A stretch of DNA of 64,000 nt from Nicotiana tabacum (GCF_000715075.1 NC_134082.1:58987466-59051465), one strand, 5' to 3'. Numbered from the stretch's first letter, positions 1 to 11,957 are shown. The notes: generated from the letters alone by a model not told the origin. A program made the numbers and translations.

Positions 1-2026
1 GGTTTCAATATCAGCACAATACCACCATGTGTGCGGCATGGCGTCCGATCACAGCCCGATCATCTAGGCCGTCTTACCAAGACATTTTTCCTTTTCCATA
101 TATCATCTCATTTCAATCTTTACTTCACATATATCAGTTCATCGGCACTTGGGGCCACAATTATCACATCATACTTGGCACTAGGCCACATTTCATAATT
201 CGAGCTCCTTACCCCCACATTTCACATCAATATCAATTTCAATTACAACCCATTCAATCCAAGATGTCAAGTACACATGAGAGGAATTATGAATCATGGG
301 CATATACAATATTTCAGAAATCATACAACTCAAGTTCATTAGCAATGGAACTTAAAACACAAAGGATTCTTCCAAAAAGGAGAGGACATACCAAACCACA
401 AAAACACACATCAAAGTCATAAACAAGCAATTACACCAATTATTCTTGAATTACTCTTTTCCAATCACGACAATATACATTTTCAATATCATAGCATGTA
501 ACAACTCGGATCATATTGGATGTACTTATAAGGCAAAACTTTATCTCGAACAGCCACTTATGGGCATAAATCATGTACAAAGCCTTTAGGACACTTTATT
601 ATTGTCATTTATGGAAAGTAGAGTCAAGGCTCATTTCATAATCTGTTTCACATTTTCTCATGTCATAGGCATCACCAGGCACAATTATAACTCAAGTTCT
701 CGTCACATTGGCCATAGTCTATTTCCCAATTCATTTGATTTATTTCAAACATATTTATACATAGATGATTTCACATAGTTTGGCATAATAATCTCAATTT
801 AAACTTGACTTGAAATCTAGGCATTTTAGCACATAGTTTACATTCTTCACATATCCTCAATTTACCAAGAATAGCATATTGACACATTGAGATATACCTT
901 TCACATATATTCTTGCAACACCAATTCCTTTGAAATAACAAGTACTACATCAATCAAATTTTGGGCTTACAATATTTACATGGATACCATGGGAGCTCAA
1001 TTTCTAAGAAGAGAGGGTTTTAGCCATACATACCTCAATAGAGCTTTCCTTAAATGCTTACAATAATTTCGAAACTCCTAGCAACTTTAATCTATTTTAT
1101 AAGAATTACAAGTTAAACCAAGAATTAGAGGGATAATTAAGATTCTAGCTCATTTGGTCACATTATCAAGCACTAATTGTGCATTATGATTTTTTAGACC
1201 TTTTTGTGAGAGATTCTATCATCCTACATCCCATTGTTACATTTTTAGTTCATAGTCTCCACATACCCTTTTTATCATACATGCATGCAAGCAAATCCAT
1301 CCTTATGCCCATGTACCCACTTGTTAGGTACTTATTCTAGTAAGAATTTTGAAATCAAAGATAAGGGCACAAGTTCTTACCTCTTAGGGTGAAAGCCTAG
1401 TAACTTTACTTGATAATCTTCAAAGGTTTGGGTAAGGATTGAGTGGTGACTTGGTGAGGATCACTCTCTCCCTCTAGAACACTTTCTCTCACTCTAAATG
1501 TAGTAGAAAATAGCATAAGAGAGTCTAATGGGGTGTTTTAAACGGAATGGGGTCGGGTTTTAAAAGTTAAAAAATAGGAGCCCCGACTCAATCTGCGGTC
1601 GCATATGCAATCGCATAACTGACATGCGGCCCGCAAAAGGGACCGCAAAAGTAGCCCTCAAGATTGGACATACTGCCCGGGTATGCGACCAATATGCGGT
1701 TCGCATACATGTTCTGCGGTCACATAATGCACCGCAGAATGACCTTTCGCAAAAGTCCCAAAGAGGGTATGCGACAACTATGTGGCCCGCATATCGATTA
1801 TGTGATCACATAATTAGCCGCACAGTTGACCTCAAAATTAACCAACACTCTGACTCACTTTACGGCAGATATGCGGCCCGCATTGTTGTTATACGGTCGC
1901 ATAATGGGCCATAGAAACGCGCTCTTCTGAAATCATTTTCCTTAACTTTTTGATGCATAGATTATTCCAAAAGGTTTGAACAGCGGCGAGCTTGCGAGCC
2001 GTGAAGAACTTTGTATACTTCTAACA
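1..2026 (-). mobile_element. Partial LTR-like block of a Ty3-gypsy-type element, minus strand
   Basis: This stretch has no durable reading frame. Read on the minus strand it could begin with TGTTAGAAGTATAC at 2026, and it holds a CpG-rich repeat block at about 1590-1910. Its texture matches long gypsy LTRs of Solanaceae. The left end lies outside the window. No polypurine tract is visible to the right of 2026, so it is more likely a solo or 5' LTR than a 3' LTR. The assignment and the 2026 boundary are inferences; the small open frames here, such as 27-422, look fortuitous. Confidence 0.35.
1590..1910. repeat. Cluster of short CpG-rich quasi-palindromes
   Basis: Variants of a 10-14 base motif, such as ATGCGGCCCGCAT and TGCGGTCGCATA, recur about ten times in some 320 bases at irregular spacing. 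Each copy is close to a palindrome. The block stands out from the AT-rich surroundings. Its function is unknown; similar blocks lie inside other LTRs of this window. Confidence 0.7.
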
Positions 2027-2071
2027 CATGTCCTTAACTTGGCACTATGAGATTTTAGGTTCTTAAGTAGA

Positions 2072-2669
2072 GATTTCACGGAGCCTTACACCTCCTCTAG
2101 TGCCGCAGCTATGCCTCCCCCACCATCTTCAATTCCTACTACAGCACCTGTCACAGGTTCCACCTCGGCCTTGAAGCCGGTGCCTATGCTTACTATCCCA
2201 CTTTCTGTTCTGCGAGTCTCCCAGACATTAGCGAGCCTCAACTATTGGATGCAGATAGCCACTGCAAAGCTGTCTGATTTATCCAGTACTGTTGCAGCAT
2301 AGTCCTCTATTCAGGCACCTCAGGTTCCCCCGATCATTGAAGAGACATTGAAGAGGCTCCTAGAGAACTAGACTACTATTATAGCTACTTCGGTACAACA
2401 TGGGTCAGTGATCAAAGAGCTAGGAAAAGAAGTAAAGAAAATGAGAAAGTCCCTGGCCACCAAGAAGTCACAAGCTTCGGAGATAGGTGACCAAGATTGC
2501 AGCAACCAGAGATCTTTCTTTTGACATGTTGATTGATCCAGGCCTTACAGCACCGTTAGCACCAGCTAGCAAGTCTAAGGAGCCAGAACTGGCTGTTGAC
2601 ACTGCCGAGGCAGTGCGTCAGATGTTCACCAACCCAGCCACTCCCAAAGTTGAGGATGATGAGATCTAG
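2072..2669 (+). pseudogene. Decayed accessory ORF of a Ty3-gypsy element
   Basis: An open frame runs from about 2072 through the ATG at 2111 to a stop at 2300, then stays readable with further stops at about 2370 and 2510. A second frame, 2487-2669, carries the tail. The N-terminal part is rich in Pro, Ser and Thr. It is followed by a segment that reads like an amphipathic helix (SQTLASLNYWMQIATAKLSD) and a Lys/Glu-rich stretch. It resembles the extra open frame that some Solanaceae gypsy elements carry between pol and the 3' LTR, but I cannot name a domain. Position upstream of a polypurine tract and a 3' LTR on the same strand supports that reading. It is a remnant with several stops and a frame change. 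Confidence 0.45.
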
Positions 2670-4569
2670 TTAGATAAGCTTGAGGGCGATGACAATGTTG
2701 GGGATACAGAGATTCCCAAGGAGTCATAGGGAGTCTTCTTCACTCTTTTCCTTCCTATACTCTTATTTTGTTAAGCATTAGGGGCAATGCTTATTTTTAT
2801 TCGGGGGGAGGAGGGGAGGTGTGGAGTTTATTTGATCTTATTTGATGATTCTGAGATATTAGGTGTGTAATTAACTAGATACTATTTTTGTTTTCTTTTT
2901 CATTATGTATATATTCTCTCTCTTCTCTCATTATGTATATATCTTCTCTTTCCTCTCATTATGTATATTCGTTATGCTCTCAATAATTTTTGCTTTGTAG
3001 CTTCTTTATGTTTGTTTCCTTATTAGTTAGTGTTTGATTTAGTAGCTTCCTTTTATGTTTCAGTAGATAATAAGCCTTTTGTTTTCTTAATACCACGGTT
3101 CTTTTCAAAGGTAGTTATTCTGTGAACCGGGTGACTCGTCCCAACGATGGATAGCGTGACAACCTTCTTAAGGGAATGAGTCTATTTTGTGTTTAGGTAA
3201 TAATAATAGTGGTAATGAATAAAAAGACCTAATTAAGTCAAACTCGAAGAGTCAAACATGCTTTATTTGTCACCAACACATTTAACTACATGCTTGTGGT
3301 TAGAGACAAGATTTTTAAAAGGAAATAGCTCTAGTTAGTGACTTTATGACGCTTGTGTTGACTTTGGTACCATCGGGTGGTCTAATTGGACCATAGTGAT
3401 CTTCAATATTGAATGTCGTTGTTGTGGGCCCTCGACTCTATCCTCTTTAACAATCTAGTTGCGTGAGGGGTGAGATGCTTTGTTGCTAGTCCAAGTACCC
3501 GTGCGAAAGGTCTAGAGCTTGCCCCGAATGTCTTTTAAGGCGAAATCATAAGTTTTCTTGGCTTAAGAAGTAATTGTAGGCTTTCCTTGGGCCATTTGAG
3601 TTTTCTATTACCTGCGAATAATGTCATCCCTTGTCAGTCCCTTCGAGCCTTTAGCCTTTCTCATTTGAAAATCAGGTTACAAGTCTTTACCCGATCTATC
3701 GTGACCCTCTCTTGGAACCCGAGCTTTCCTTAACACTCATGTAAAATAAATGGCTAAAATCATAAGTTTGGGGGAGAGAAGAGGAAGAAAAAGGTATCAA
3801 GGCTCAAAAAGAGAAAAGAAAACATGAGAATGAAAGGTAAAGAAAAGAAAAGAAGAAAAAGAAAAATGCAAAAAAGTGAATAAGTGGAAGAGTTAAAGGG
3901 ATTCAAAGAGAGGTACAAACATGGATAAAAATGAATGTAGTGATCAAAAAAGAGTGATGCTAAGTCTCTCTAGTCCCCCAAGGAAAAGAAAATACCTCAA
4001 GGATCTGGCAAAGTGCGAGCCGAGAAATGAAAGATGGAGTGCTTAAGGAAGGTGTAACCATTTACCCATATTGTACCAAACTCAAATCCAAAAGCCTTCA
4101 TTACATCACGAAAGAAGTCCTACTTGATTTTGAGACGAGTGAGCTTACATTAGTGGTGATCTACATGAGGGGCAAGCCTATGGTACTTGGAGCCTTACTT
4201 GTGACATTCTCTTGAGAGAGATGAGCGAACATTTTATAAATATTTGAATTGAGTGCTAAATTCTTAAGTGAGCTTGGCAAATGAAAAGTAGAGGAGGAAG
4301 AGTTTGGAGTCCACCATGACCTACAAGATAGAGCGAGAGTCCTCGATGAGTAAAGTCAACTCTTGAAGCTCAAATGTCACATTAGAACTATATGTGCATA
4401 ACTGTTTTACTTGTCCTCTTGTCAATAATGAATAAGTGGTGTGGGTAATTGTTGGTCCCAACTTAGGTGTGAATAGCTCACTCATGGCTAGATGTAATGA
4501 CCCTCAACTGCTGGTGGTGCGAACTAGTTATTTGCTTGAGGACAAGCAAAGACTTAAGTTTGGTGGAGT
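2670..4569 (+). mobile_element. Non-coding 3' region and polypurine tract of the same gypsy element
   Basis: No coding sequence is visible. The region contains a purine-rich block at 3770-3960 and ends in AAGTTTGGTGGAGT at about 4556-4569, directly before the TG of the LTR. A polypurine tract at this place primes plus-strand DNA synthesis in LTR retrotransposons. The preceding words (GAGGACAAGCAAAGACTTAAG) are a familiar lead-in to 3' LTRs of Solanaceae gypsy elements. Confidence 0.55.
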
Positions 4570-6025
4570 TGATAAGTGGAGATTTTGACCGCTTAGTAGC
4601 GCCTTTTAGCTTTTGTTTTAGCCTAAAACCATTGAATTGTATCCCCGAAACTGATGAAATTGTGCAAAATTACAAGAATGATGAAAATTGATCTTTCGAG
4701 AGGAAATCAACTCAAAAAGGAGTAATCCAAGGCACAAGAAATAAAAAGGCACAAAAGCTTAAAAAGTATTGTCCACAGAAGAAATTGCAGCCTGCAGAAA
4801 TCCTTCTACGACTGCAAACCAAGAAAAAGAATCTAGCAGACATGGCTGCAAAGCTGGGCTAAGAGATGAACATCAGAGAGTGTGCAAAAATACCAAGTCC
4901 AGAGCCTTTGTAATTTACGGACCGCACAAGAATTGTACGACTGCACAAGAACCCCTTGCGGCTGTAGTTTGAATTGTGCGGACCGTAGAAGAGTTGACTC
5001 ACGACCGCAGTTCAGAAATGTGTGGTTGTAGACCCCCGGTTCCTGATAGATGAAAAAATATGTGGACCGCACAAGGAATTGTGCGGTCGCAGAAGCTCCC
5101 GAGGGGTATTTTTGTCTGCGATTTTTAGCCTTGTATAAATAGACGAGTTTCACAAAATTAGGTCAAGTTTGAACATCTAAAATTTCTGTAGCCGTTTCTC
5201 TTTGCTATTTTAGGAAGTTTTAGCTTATTTTGATGTTTTAACATTGGATTCTTTATTTTAATCTTCCAATATGAGTTTTATTAGCTTTTCTTCTTTATTT
5301 TCTTCAATACTTATTATGAGTAGCTAGATCTTTACTAGGGTTGTGACCCAACCCTAGTGTGTAAACCTTATGGGTAATAAATTTTATGCTTGTTTATGAT
5401 TGGGTGTTTATTATTTAGCTTAGTTCATGCTTCAATTATAGAATTGATGGTTGCAAATATTGATTCATGCCTATTTGACTTAGTCTCTACTTGAGAAAGA
5501 AGGACCTAGTCTAGGATAACTTAGCTAACAAGGAATTGGTTTAATTGAGAGATTGATTAACCCAATTAAAGGGTTCAACCTAGAGATAGTAACAACCTGA
5601 CTTGAGATCTTATCAACTATTTTGGTTGATACCCTTTTGGTCCTGAGAAAGCCAAATTGGGCAAAACCACTCTCTGACCGAGAGGTATTGAGTGGGTAAC
5701 ATAGAGTTGTGAGCTATAATACACTTCAGTTAACAAAATGAGCATAAAAGTCTTTATCTCATTAGGCAAATACCTTGGTCATGGTCACAACCCTAGGCTT
5801 TTTATACATTTGGAAAAACCTCAAAAATAATTATCTCTAGTCTTCTGTCTTTATTTTGCAATCCTTAGATTAACATTAGAAATAGAAACGAAAACCTCTT
5901 TGTGGAAGTGCAATCTACATATTTCACTTGCTCATTCTGAATATATACTACTAGCTCCCATCTTAGCTCCCTGCTTATTCGACCTCGACTTTAGTTGGGT
6001 TTTATTATTGCATACAACCGTATCA
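4570..6025 (+). mobile_element. 3' LTR of a Ty3-gypsy retrotransposon
   Basis: The block starts TGATAAGTGG right after the polypurine tract and a suitable end is CCGTATCA at 6025, giving TG...CA ends and about 1,456 bp. It holds a CpG-rich motif cluster at 4780-5100. The partner 5' LTR is not in the window, so neither LTR identity nor a target duplication can be checked. The 6025 end is chosen by the CA rule and could shift. Confidence 0.55.
4780..5100. repeat. CpG-rich motif cluster inside LTR 4570-6025
   Basis: Repeated short words of the type TGCGGACCGCACAAG and TGTGCGGTCGCAG occur with irregular spacing. The arrangement is like the block at 1590-1910 but the surrounding LTR is a different family. 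Confidence 0.6.
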
Positions 6026-6056
6026 TATATCTTTTGAAGTGTGCATTTGGAAGTGA

Positions 6057-6267
6057 TCATACACCCCTAAGACAAACCACAAGGCAATTAGAGAAGTAAA
6101 TGGTTTCAAACTAAAGGAAAAATATGTCGATGATATTTTAAAGGGATTTATCGTGTTTAAAGCCAAATCTTATATGATCAATATTGAAGAGAATTTCGAA
6201 CTGACTAAGGATTTCACTCATGATTTTGTTGATGCCACATATCTTAGTAAATTGATGTTGGTGCATT
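6057..6267 (+). other. Open frame of unknown origin, left part (possible gene or exon fragment)
   Basis: After a TGA at 6054 this frame is open for 70 codons up to the hAT-like insertion, whose first bases supply a stop. The peptide includes EKYVDDILKG and TKDFTHDFVDATYL and looks protein-like in composition, but I do not recognise it. If the insertion is removed with one copy of its target duplication, the frame continues at about 7273 and stops at 7330-7332. There is no ATG that I would defend and no promoter. It may be a captured or relict exon, or a chance open frame; the second is quite possible in AT-rich DNA. Confidence 0.25.
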
Positions 6268-7272
6268 TAGGATTGTAAATAGGTTTTGACCCGCCCTGCT
6301 CTATTTAGTCTTTTGTCAAAAAAATTCCCTGCCCTGCCCTGCCCAATTAAGCCTGCCTCTACCTGTCCCATTTAGACTCAGTTTTATTTTTATTTTTCTC
6401 TTTATTTTTTAATTTGCATTATGCTTTTAATTTCTTTTATATTACTACTTTTCTTAATGAATATGATCAAAATTTATTTAAAAATCTCTATTAAAAATAT
6501 ATAGAAATAAATCATTAACTAGAAAATAAAGGACTTTCACTTCGCATTTAATTAGTATAGTAATGTAGTGCCACGTAAGTGACACTTACACCCAACCCCC
6601 TCTTCTTTCAGTTAGCACTGCAAATACTCAGAATGGAGCGATACCTTCGATCTATCTAACTGCTCTAGGTTCTTATCAATCATTAAACGCTTCTGCTTGA
6701 CAAAAGAATTTATTTCTATATATTTTTAAAAAAGAATTGAATAAATTTAATCATATTCATTAAGAAAAGTAGTAATATAAAAGATTTCATTATGCTTTTT
6801 ATTTGTACTCAGGAATTTTTAAAATACTTGGGTTGAAAGTAGTTGAATAATCAAATTAGGGTTTATCTAGATGTTTAGATTTTTCAAGTTTGAAATTCAA
6901 GTTTACAGTAACATAAGTTTGTAAAGTTTACTCTAATTAAAAGAGAACTTAGCTTAAACTAATATTCTCAATGTTGCTAATGTCAGTTAATTTAGTTTTT
7001 TGATTTTTATTGAATAAGCTTGGCCAACCTAGAGTACATTTTGATGATCTTGCGATTGTGAATTGCAAGAACGAAAATTTATCTGAATAAGATAACTATG
7101 AGTGTTGGCCAAATTTATCCAAAATTTTGCCCTATCCCTGCCCTTCCCCATTAAAATACGAAAATGTGCTTTGACCCGCCCAACCTTGTCGTGCCCTATT
7201 AAGACTTTTCCCTACCCTGTCCTGCCCCATTAAGACTTTGCCCTACTCGCCCTGCCCCATTTTTAATCCCTA
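6268..7272. mobile_element. Non-autonomous hAT-like DNA transposon
   Basis: The left end is TAGGATTGTAAATAGG and the right end, read on the other strand, is TAGGGATTAAAAATGGGG, which fit imperfect terminal inverted repeats of the hAT type. The flanks form an 8 bp target duplication with one mismatch: GGTGCATT at 6260-6267 and GTTGCATT at 7273-7280. Both subterminal regions carry many CCCTGCC/GCCCTG words. It is about 1,005 bp with no transposase frame, so it would depend on an enzyme supplied in trans. Confidence 0.65.
6421..6800. repeat. Nested inverted repeat (MITE-like) within the hAT-like element
   Basis: The stretch 6434-6510 is found again, inverted, at about 6709-6786; the shared core reads ATATTACTACTTTTCTTAATG on the left. 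The arms are ~75-90 bp around a ~200 bp loop. The word CATTATGCTTTT occurs in direct orientation just outside both arms (about 6417 and 6789), which could be a target duplication. No coding potential. Confidence 0.5.
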
Positions 7273-7280
7273 GTTGCATT

Positions 7281-7332
7281 GCAGGCAATTACGGTACCAT
7301 TCTTACCCATTTCTTGTGAAACATGTATGAGT
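7281..7332 (+). other. Open frame of unknown origin, right part
   Basis: This is the short continuation of the frame at 6057-6267 once the hAT-like element and one target copy are taken out. It ends with TGA at 7330-7332. See the left part for the reservations. Confidence 0.2.
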
Positions 7333-7371
7333 ACCTATATCAATTCACATGTTATTGTGTGTTCGTAATTT

Positions 7372-7427
7372 ATTGGTATTAATTTTTTCTCTTTTTGCAA
7401 CAAAAAAGAGAAAAAATTAATACCAAT
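7372..7427. repeat. Perfect 25 bp hairpin
   Basis: Bases 7372-7396 and 7403-7427 are exact reverse complements, separated by six bases (GCAACA). The stem is AT-rich, beginning ATTGGTATTAA. No role is evident. The rest of 7333-7547 shows nothing I can identify. Confidence 0.85.
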
Positions 7428-7547
7428 ATCTCATTAACCTGCAACAACAGGTAAATTTATCACATGTCTAGAGTAAATCTTCTTGTATTAAGATTGGCCT
7501 AATCGGCCAGTATCTTAAAAATTAGAATTGCACCATATAAGGAAAAC

Positions 7548-8918
7548 TGTAATGGCCCGACCAATCATTTCGAGCAACTATATTCATTTCGGTAGCTTGA
7601 GGTCATGAGTAGCTTGATATGGTGTATTATGACTCGTGTGTATCGTCGGTTTTGGTTTTCAGGTATTTCTAGATTGATTTTGAAGTATGAATCTCAAGTT
7701 GGAAGCTTTAAGTTGAAAGAGTTGACCAAGTTTGACTTTTGGGTATTTGACTCCGGATTGGAGGTTTGATAATTTTGTTATGTCTGGATGGTGATTTTAG
7801 ACTTGGGTGTATGCCCAGATTTGTATTTGGATATTTCTAGAAGGTTTCGGCACTATTTGGCGAAAGTTGGAAATTTGAAGGTTTGAAATATTTATAAATA
7901 TGATTGAGAGTTGACTTTGAGTTATTGTTCTGGGAGTTGAAATAGGTTCGTTATGTCATTTAGAACTTGTGTGCAAAATTTGAGGTCATTCCGAGTTGGT
8001 TTGATATGGTTCAATATGAGTTTTGGAAGTTGAAAGTTCAAAAGTTTATTAAGTTGGATTTGAGGTGCGATTCATGGTTTTGATGTTGTTATGTGTGATT
8101 TGAGACCTCGAGTAGGTCTGTGTTATATTTAGGACTTGTTGGTATGTTGGGACGTGGTCCAAAGGGGCTCGGGCGTGTTTCGGATTGATTTCAGACCATT
8201 TTTCTCCATCTTTATGTTGCTGGTTTCTGTTGTTGCTGGTGTCCTTCGCGATCGCGAAGGACTGGCCACGATAGCGTAGAGTATGTTGTAACTAAGTATT
8301 TTTCCTTCATCGCATTTTGGGACGTGTTTGCATATCTTTTTGAGGTTGGGCATTGCGTTCGCGACATGTAGTACGCGTTCGCGAAGAGTAGTGTGGGTTG
8401 TGCATCAAGTTCACAAGGTCTTGCACGCGAACCTGAAGGATTAATCTGTTAGCTGTGTGATTTGTGCTTAGGGAACGCGAAGCTTATCCCTCGTTCGCGA
8501 AGGGTACCCCTGGGCAGTGCACATAAGTACTCTATTTTGGACCTTTGAGTCATTTAGAGTTGGGGAGCTCGGATTTGGACGATTTTGGAGGCGATTTTTA
8601 CCACATGAATTGGTGTAAGTACTTTATACTCAAATTTGATTATATTTCATGATTCTATATTCCAATTTGGTATTTGATTGATGATTTTGAAAGAGAAATT
8701 TGGGGGGGGGGGGTGTCTAAACTTACCTAAAGTGAAATTTTGAGTTTTGATCATCGATTCAGAGTCGGAATTGAGTGAAAGTAGTATAGTTGGACTCGTA
8801 ATTGAATGAATTATCGAACTTTGTGAGTTTTGTCGGGTTCTAAGGAGTGGTTCCGAGTTTGACTTTTTGATTGACTTTAAGTATTTGAATAAAGATTCGA
8901 CATTTATCCTTGGGATTA
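7548..8918 (+). mobile_element. Gypsy-type solo LTR, left segment
   Basis: Begins TGTAATGGCCCGACC, a familiar start of Solanaceae gypsy LTRs, preceded by AAAAC. It runs to 8918, where a minus-strand element is inserted, and resumes at 18495. Joined, the LTR is about 3,640 bp. It holds a CpG-rich block with words such as GCGTTCGCGAAG at 8230-8510. No polypurine tract or primer-binding site adjoins it, so it reads as a solo LTR. Confidence 0.6.
8230..8510. repeat. CpG-rich motif cluster (CGCGAACGCGAAG type)
   Basis: Near-palindromic words such as TTCGCGATCGCGAA and CGCGTTCGCGAAG recur seven or eight times across some 280 bases of the LTR. Confidence 0.65.
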
Positions 8919-9695
8919 TATCACGACCCAAAATCCACTAGTCGAGATGACACCTAACTCAACCCGCTAGGTAAGCCAACTATACTATAAAAATAATATT
9001 TTAATTCTACGGCTACCATGAACAAGCGGTAGCTACAACAGGAACGCATGTACATCTTCAAATCCAGCTCCCATCAAACATAGCAACCTCAGTAGCCAAC
9101 ATCTGCACGCAATATGCAGCAGTGTAGTATCAGTACAATCGACCTTATTTACTGAGTAAGTAACAAACCTAACCTTAGGTTGAAAGTAGTGACGAGCTAA
9201 AACATAGGTCGGGTCCAACACCAATAGCCAACAACAATTCTTAACAATGTAAAGCAATTAAATAAAGAAGTAGCTCAGAGATAAAATGCTCAGCCTTTTC
9301 ATTGTTTTTTCGAAAATAGTTTCGCTTTTCAAGTATATCAGTGAAACCCAAATCCTTCATCGAAATCATCAAAAATATGAGTAAGTTTGAAAACTGAAAT
9401 CTTTCCCGAAAACCTTTCATCAGGTAAATGTTTCATTTTCAGATAGCATAAGAAAAGTACATCTCTATGCCTACATGTCAAGATACAAGTAAACTCATGA
9501 ATGTCACCAAAACCGGGTAATAAAAGGGAATGCATCTTTATGCAAGTATCTCAAGTACGCAAGACAAAGGCAATGCCTCTCAGTGATGAACTCATGTACT
9601 CATACTCTCAGAGTACTAAATCTCACTATCTTGCATATATCTCTTACCGTGCTCATTACTCAGCACACTAATTCACTCAACATTGTACAATACTT

Positions 9696-9830
9696 GTTGT
9701 AGCGTGCAACTCGATCCACATATATATAGCTATAAGGCTCGTTGCAGCGTGCAACCCGATCCATATATATATAGCCATAAGACTCGTTGCGGTGTGCAAC
9801 CCAATCCACATATATATATATATATATATG
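9696..9830. repeat. ~48 bp tandem repeat, three copies
   Basis: Each unit contains GTGCAACCCGATCC followed by a TA run and ATAAGGCTCGTTG. The same array occurs in the partner LTR at 16228-16365. Confidence 0.75.
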
Positions 9831-10964
9831 TACACACATAGTCTATTGAGATTCCAGAGGGGCTCCTAAAGCCCAAGCGCTGTATCGATGCGGCATGCAA
9901 CCCGCTACAATAAAATGTAATCAATATAATATGTTGCGGTGTGCAGCCCGATCCCATAACTGTCACTCATAACCAGGCTCTCAGCCTCACTCAGTACTCA
10001 ATCTCTCCAGTCTCAATCACGGGCTCACAATGTCATGAAACTAACCCGATAACGGTGATATGATGTATTAATAAATAATAACTGAGATTGAGATATAATA
10101 TGAATGTATGAATATGATTGAGTACTAAATATTAACGAAATTAGTGAGATGACAACAAGAAACGACCCCTATGGGTCCTAACAATATCAACATAAAGCCT
10201 AAACATGATATCTAGCATAATTGACAGTTCAGTTACTTAATCACATGGTGAAAATACAGATACCAATAAAATAGGGCCATTAAACAGTGCCATGAAAATA
10301 ACGGAGTTTCAATTCATAGGGTGCATGCCCACACGCCCGTCACCTAGCATGTGTGTCACCTCATCATCAATCACATAGCACATAATTCGGGGTTTCATAC
10401 CCTCAACACTAAGTTTAGAAGAGTTACATACCTTGAATAATCCAATTCCAATACCGAACAACCCAAGCGATGCTCCAAGAATGTCATCACATGTGTAGCG
10501 ACCTCCAAACGGCTCAAAACTAGCCAAAAGCAACTCAAATACATCAAATAAAGCCCAAGGAAATAATTCCAAATGATAAAGATCGAATTCTACATCAAAT
10601 CCCAAATCCGGCCAAAATCACACCCGAGACCACGCCTCAAAACTCAACAAAATTCACAAAATTCGACTACCCATTCAATTAGTCCAACCATACTAGTTTC
10701 ACTCAAATCCGACTCCAAATCGATATTCAAAACTCAAAAATTCATATTATGAAACTTTAAGCCAAAACCCCCAATTTCCTCCTTAGGATTCATCAACCAA
10801 AAGCTAAAATTGAAGATAGATTCATGGAATATAATCAATACCGAGTAGAAAAAACTTACCCCAATTCATGTGGTGAAATTGCTCCAAAAATCGCCTTAAT
10901 TCGAGCTTGGAAATGTTAAAATGAAGCCAAAATCGCGAACCCTTGTATTTAACATTCTGCCCAG

Positions 10965-11280
10965 CACTTTCGCTTCTGCACCACATTAGCCGCTTCTACG
11001 GTGGTGCTTCTGCGACACAAGCTCCGTTTCTGCGGAATCCACTAGCCAATTGACTCCTCGCACCTGCGAATCAACATCCGCTTTTGCGCAATCGCAGGTG
11101 CATAACCAAATTCGCTCTTGTGCTAAAGCTCGCTCTTGTGCCTAAGGTCTTCACTTCTGCGGGGCCACAGATACGGACCTAATCCCGCTTCTGTGATCCA
11201 TTCCAACTAGGACTTCCTTCGCTTCTGTGACCAACTATTCGCATCTGTGTGCATCCTTCCGCAGATGTGGAAACACCAGC
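10965..11280. repeat. CpG/CTTCTGCG motif cluster in the LTR
   Basis: Short words such as CGCTTCTGCG, TTTCTGCGG and ATCGCAGGTGC recur at irregular intervals. The partner LTR has the equivalent block at about 17490-17790. Confidence 0.6.
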
Positions 11281-11944
11281 AACATGAAGAAAAATGATCC
11301 GGAATCAAATCCGAAATACACCCGAGCCCCTCGGGACCTCATCTAAACATACCAACAAGTTCGATATCATAATATAGACCTACTCGAGGCCTAAAAACAC
11401 GCATAACAATATCGAAAGGAAGAATCACACCTCAATTCCAACATCAATGAACTTGAAACTTCAATCTTCCACAACCGATGCCGAAACTTATCAAATCATG
11501 TATGATTGACCTCATACATAGCATACGAGTCATATTTGACATTACGGACCTGATCCAACTTCCGAAATCTGAATCCGAACTCAATATCAAAAAGTTCACT
11601 CCCGGTCAAACTTTCCAAAATTCCAACTTTCGCCATTTCAAGGAAAATTCTACTACGGAATTCCAAATCGAAATCTGAGCGCGCTCCTATGTCCAAAATC
11701 ACCCAACGGAGCTAACAGAACCATCAAAAATCCACTTTGAGGTCGAATACTAAAAAGTCAAACATGGTCAAACCTTTCAAATTTAAAGCTTCTAGCTAAA
11801 AATTATTCTTCCGAATCAATCCCGAATAACCTGAAAACTAAAATCGATGATTCACATAAGCTATAATAAATCATATGGACTACTCATGCCCTCAAACAGC
11901 CGCGTGAAATGCAAATGCGCAAAACGACCGGTCAGGTCATTACA

Positions 11945-11957
11945 TTTTCCCCCACTT
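11945..11957 (-). other. Polypurine tract of the LARD-like element
   Basis: Read on the minus strand this is AAGTGGGGGAAAA, directly upstream of the 3' LTR. It is preceded by CATTCGAGGACGAACC, the lead-in that follows pol in many Solanaceae gypsy elements. It is the primer for plus-strand synthesis and is kept even though pol is absent. Confidence 0.7.

Larger units (their letters stand above)
8919..11944 (-). mobile_element. 3' LTR of the LARD-like element
   Basis: On the minus strand it starts TGTAATGACCTGACCGGTCG at 11944 and ends at 8919 with GGGTCGTGATA, where CA has become TA. Compared with the partner LTR it lacks about 170 bases near 8990-9005. It carries a ~48 bp tandem repeat (9696-9830) and a CpG-rich block (10965-11280). 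Confidence 0.7.
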
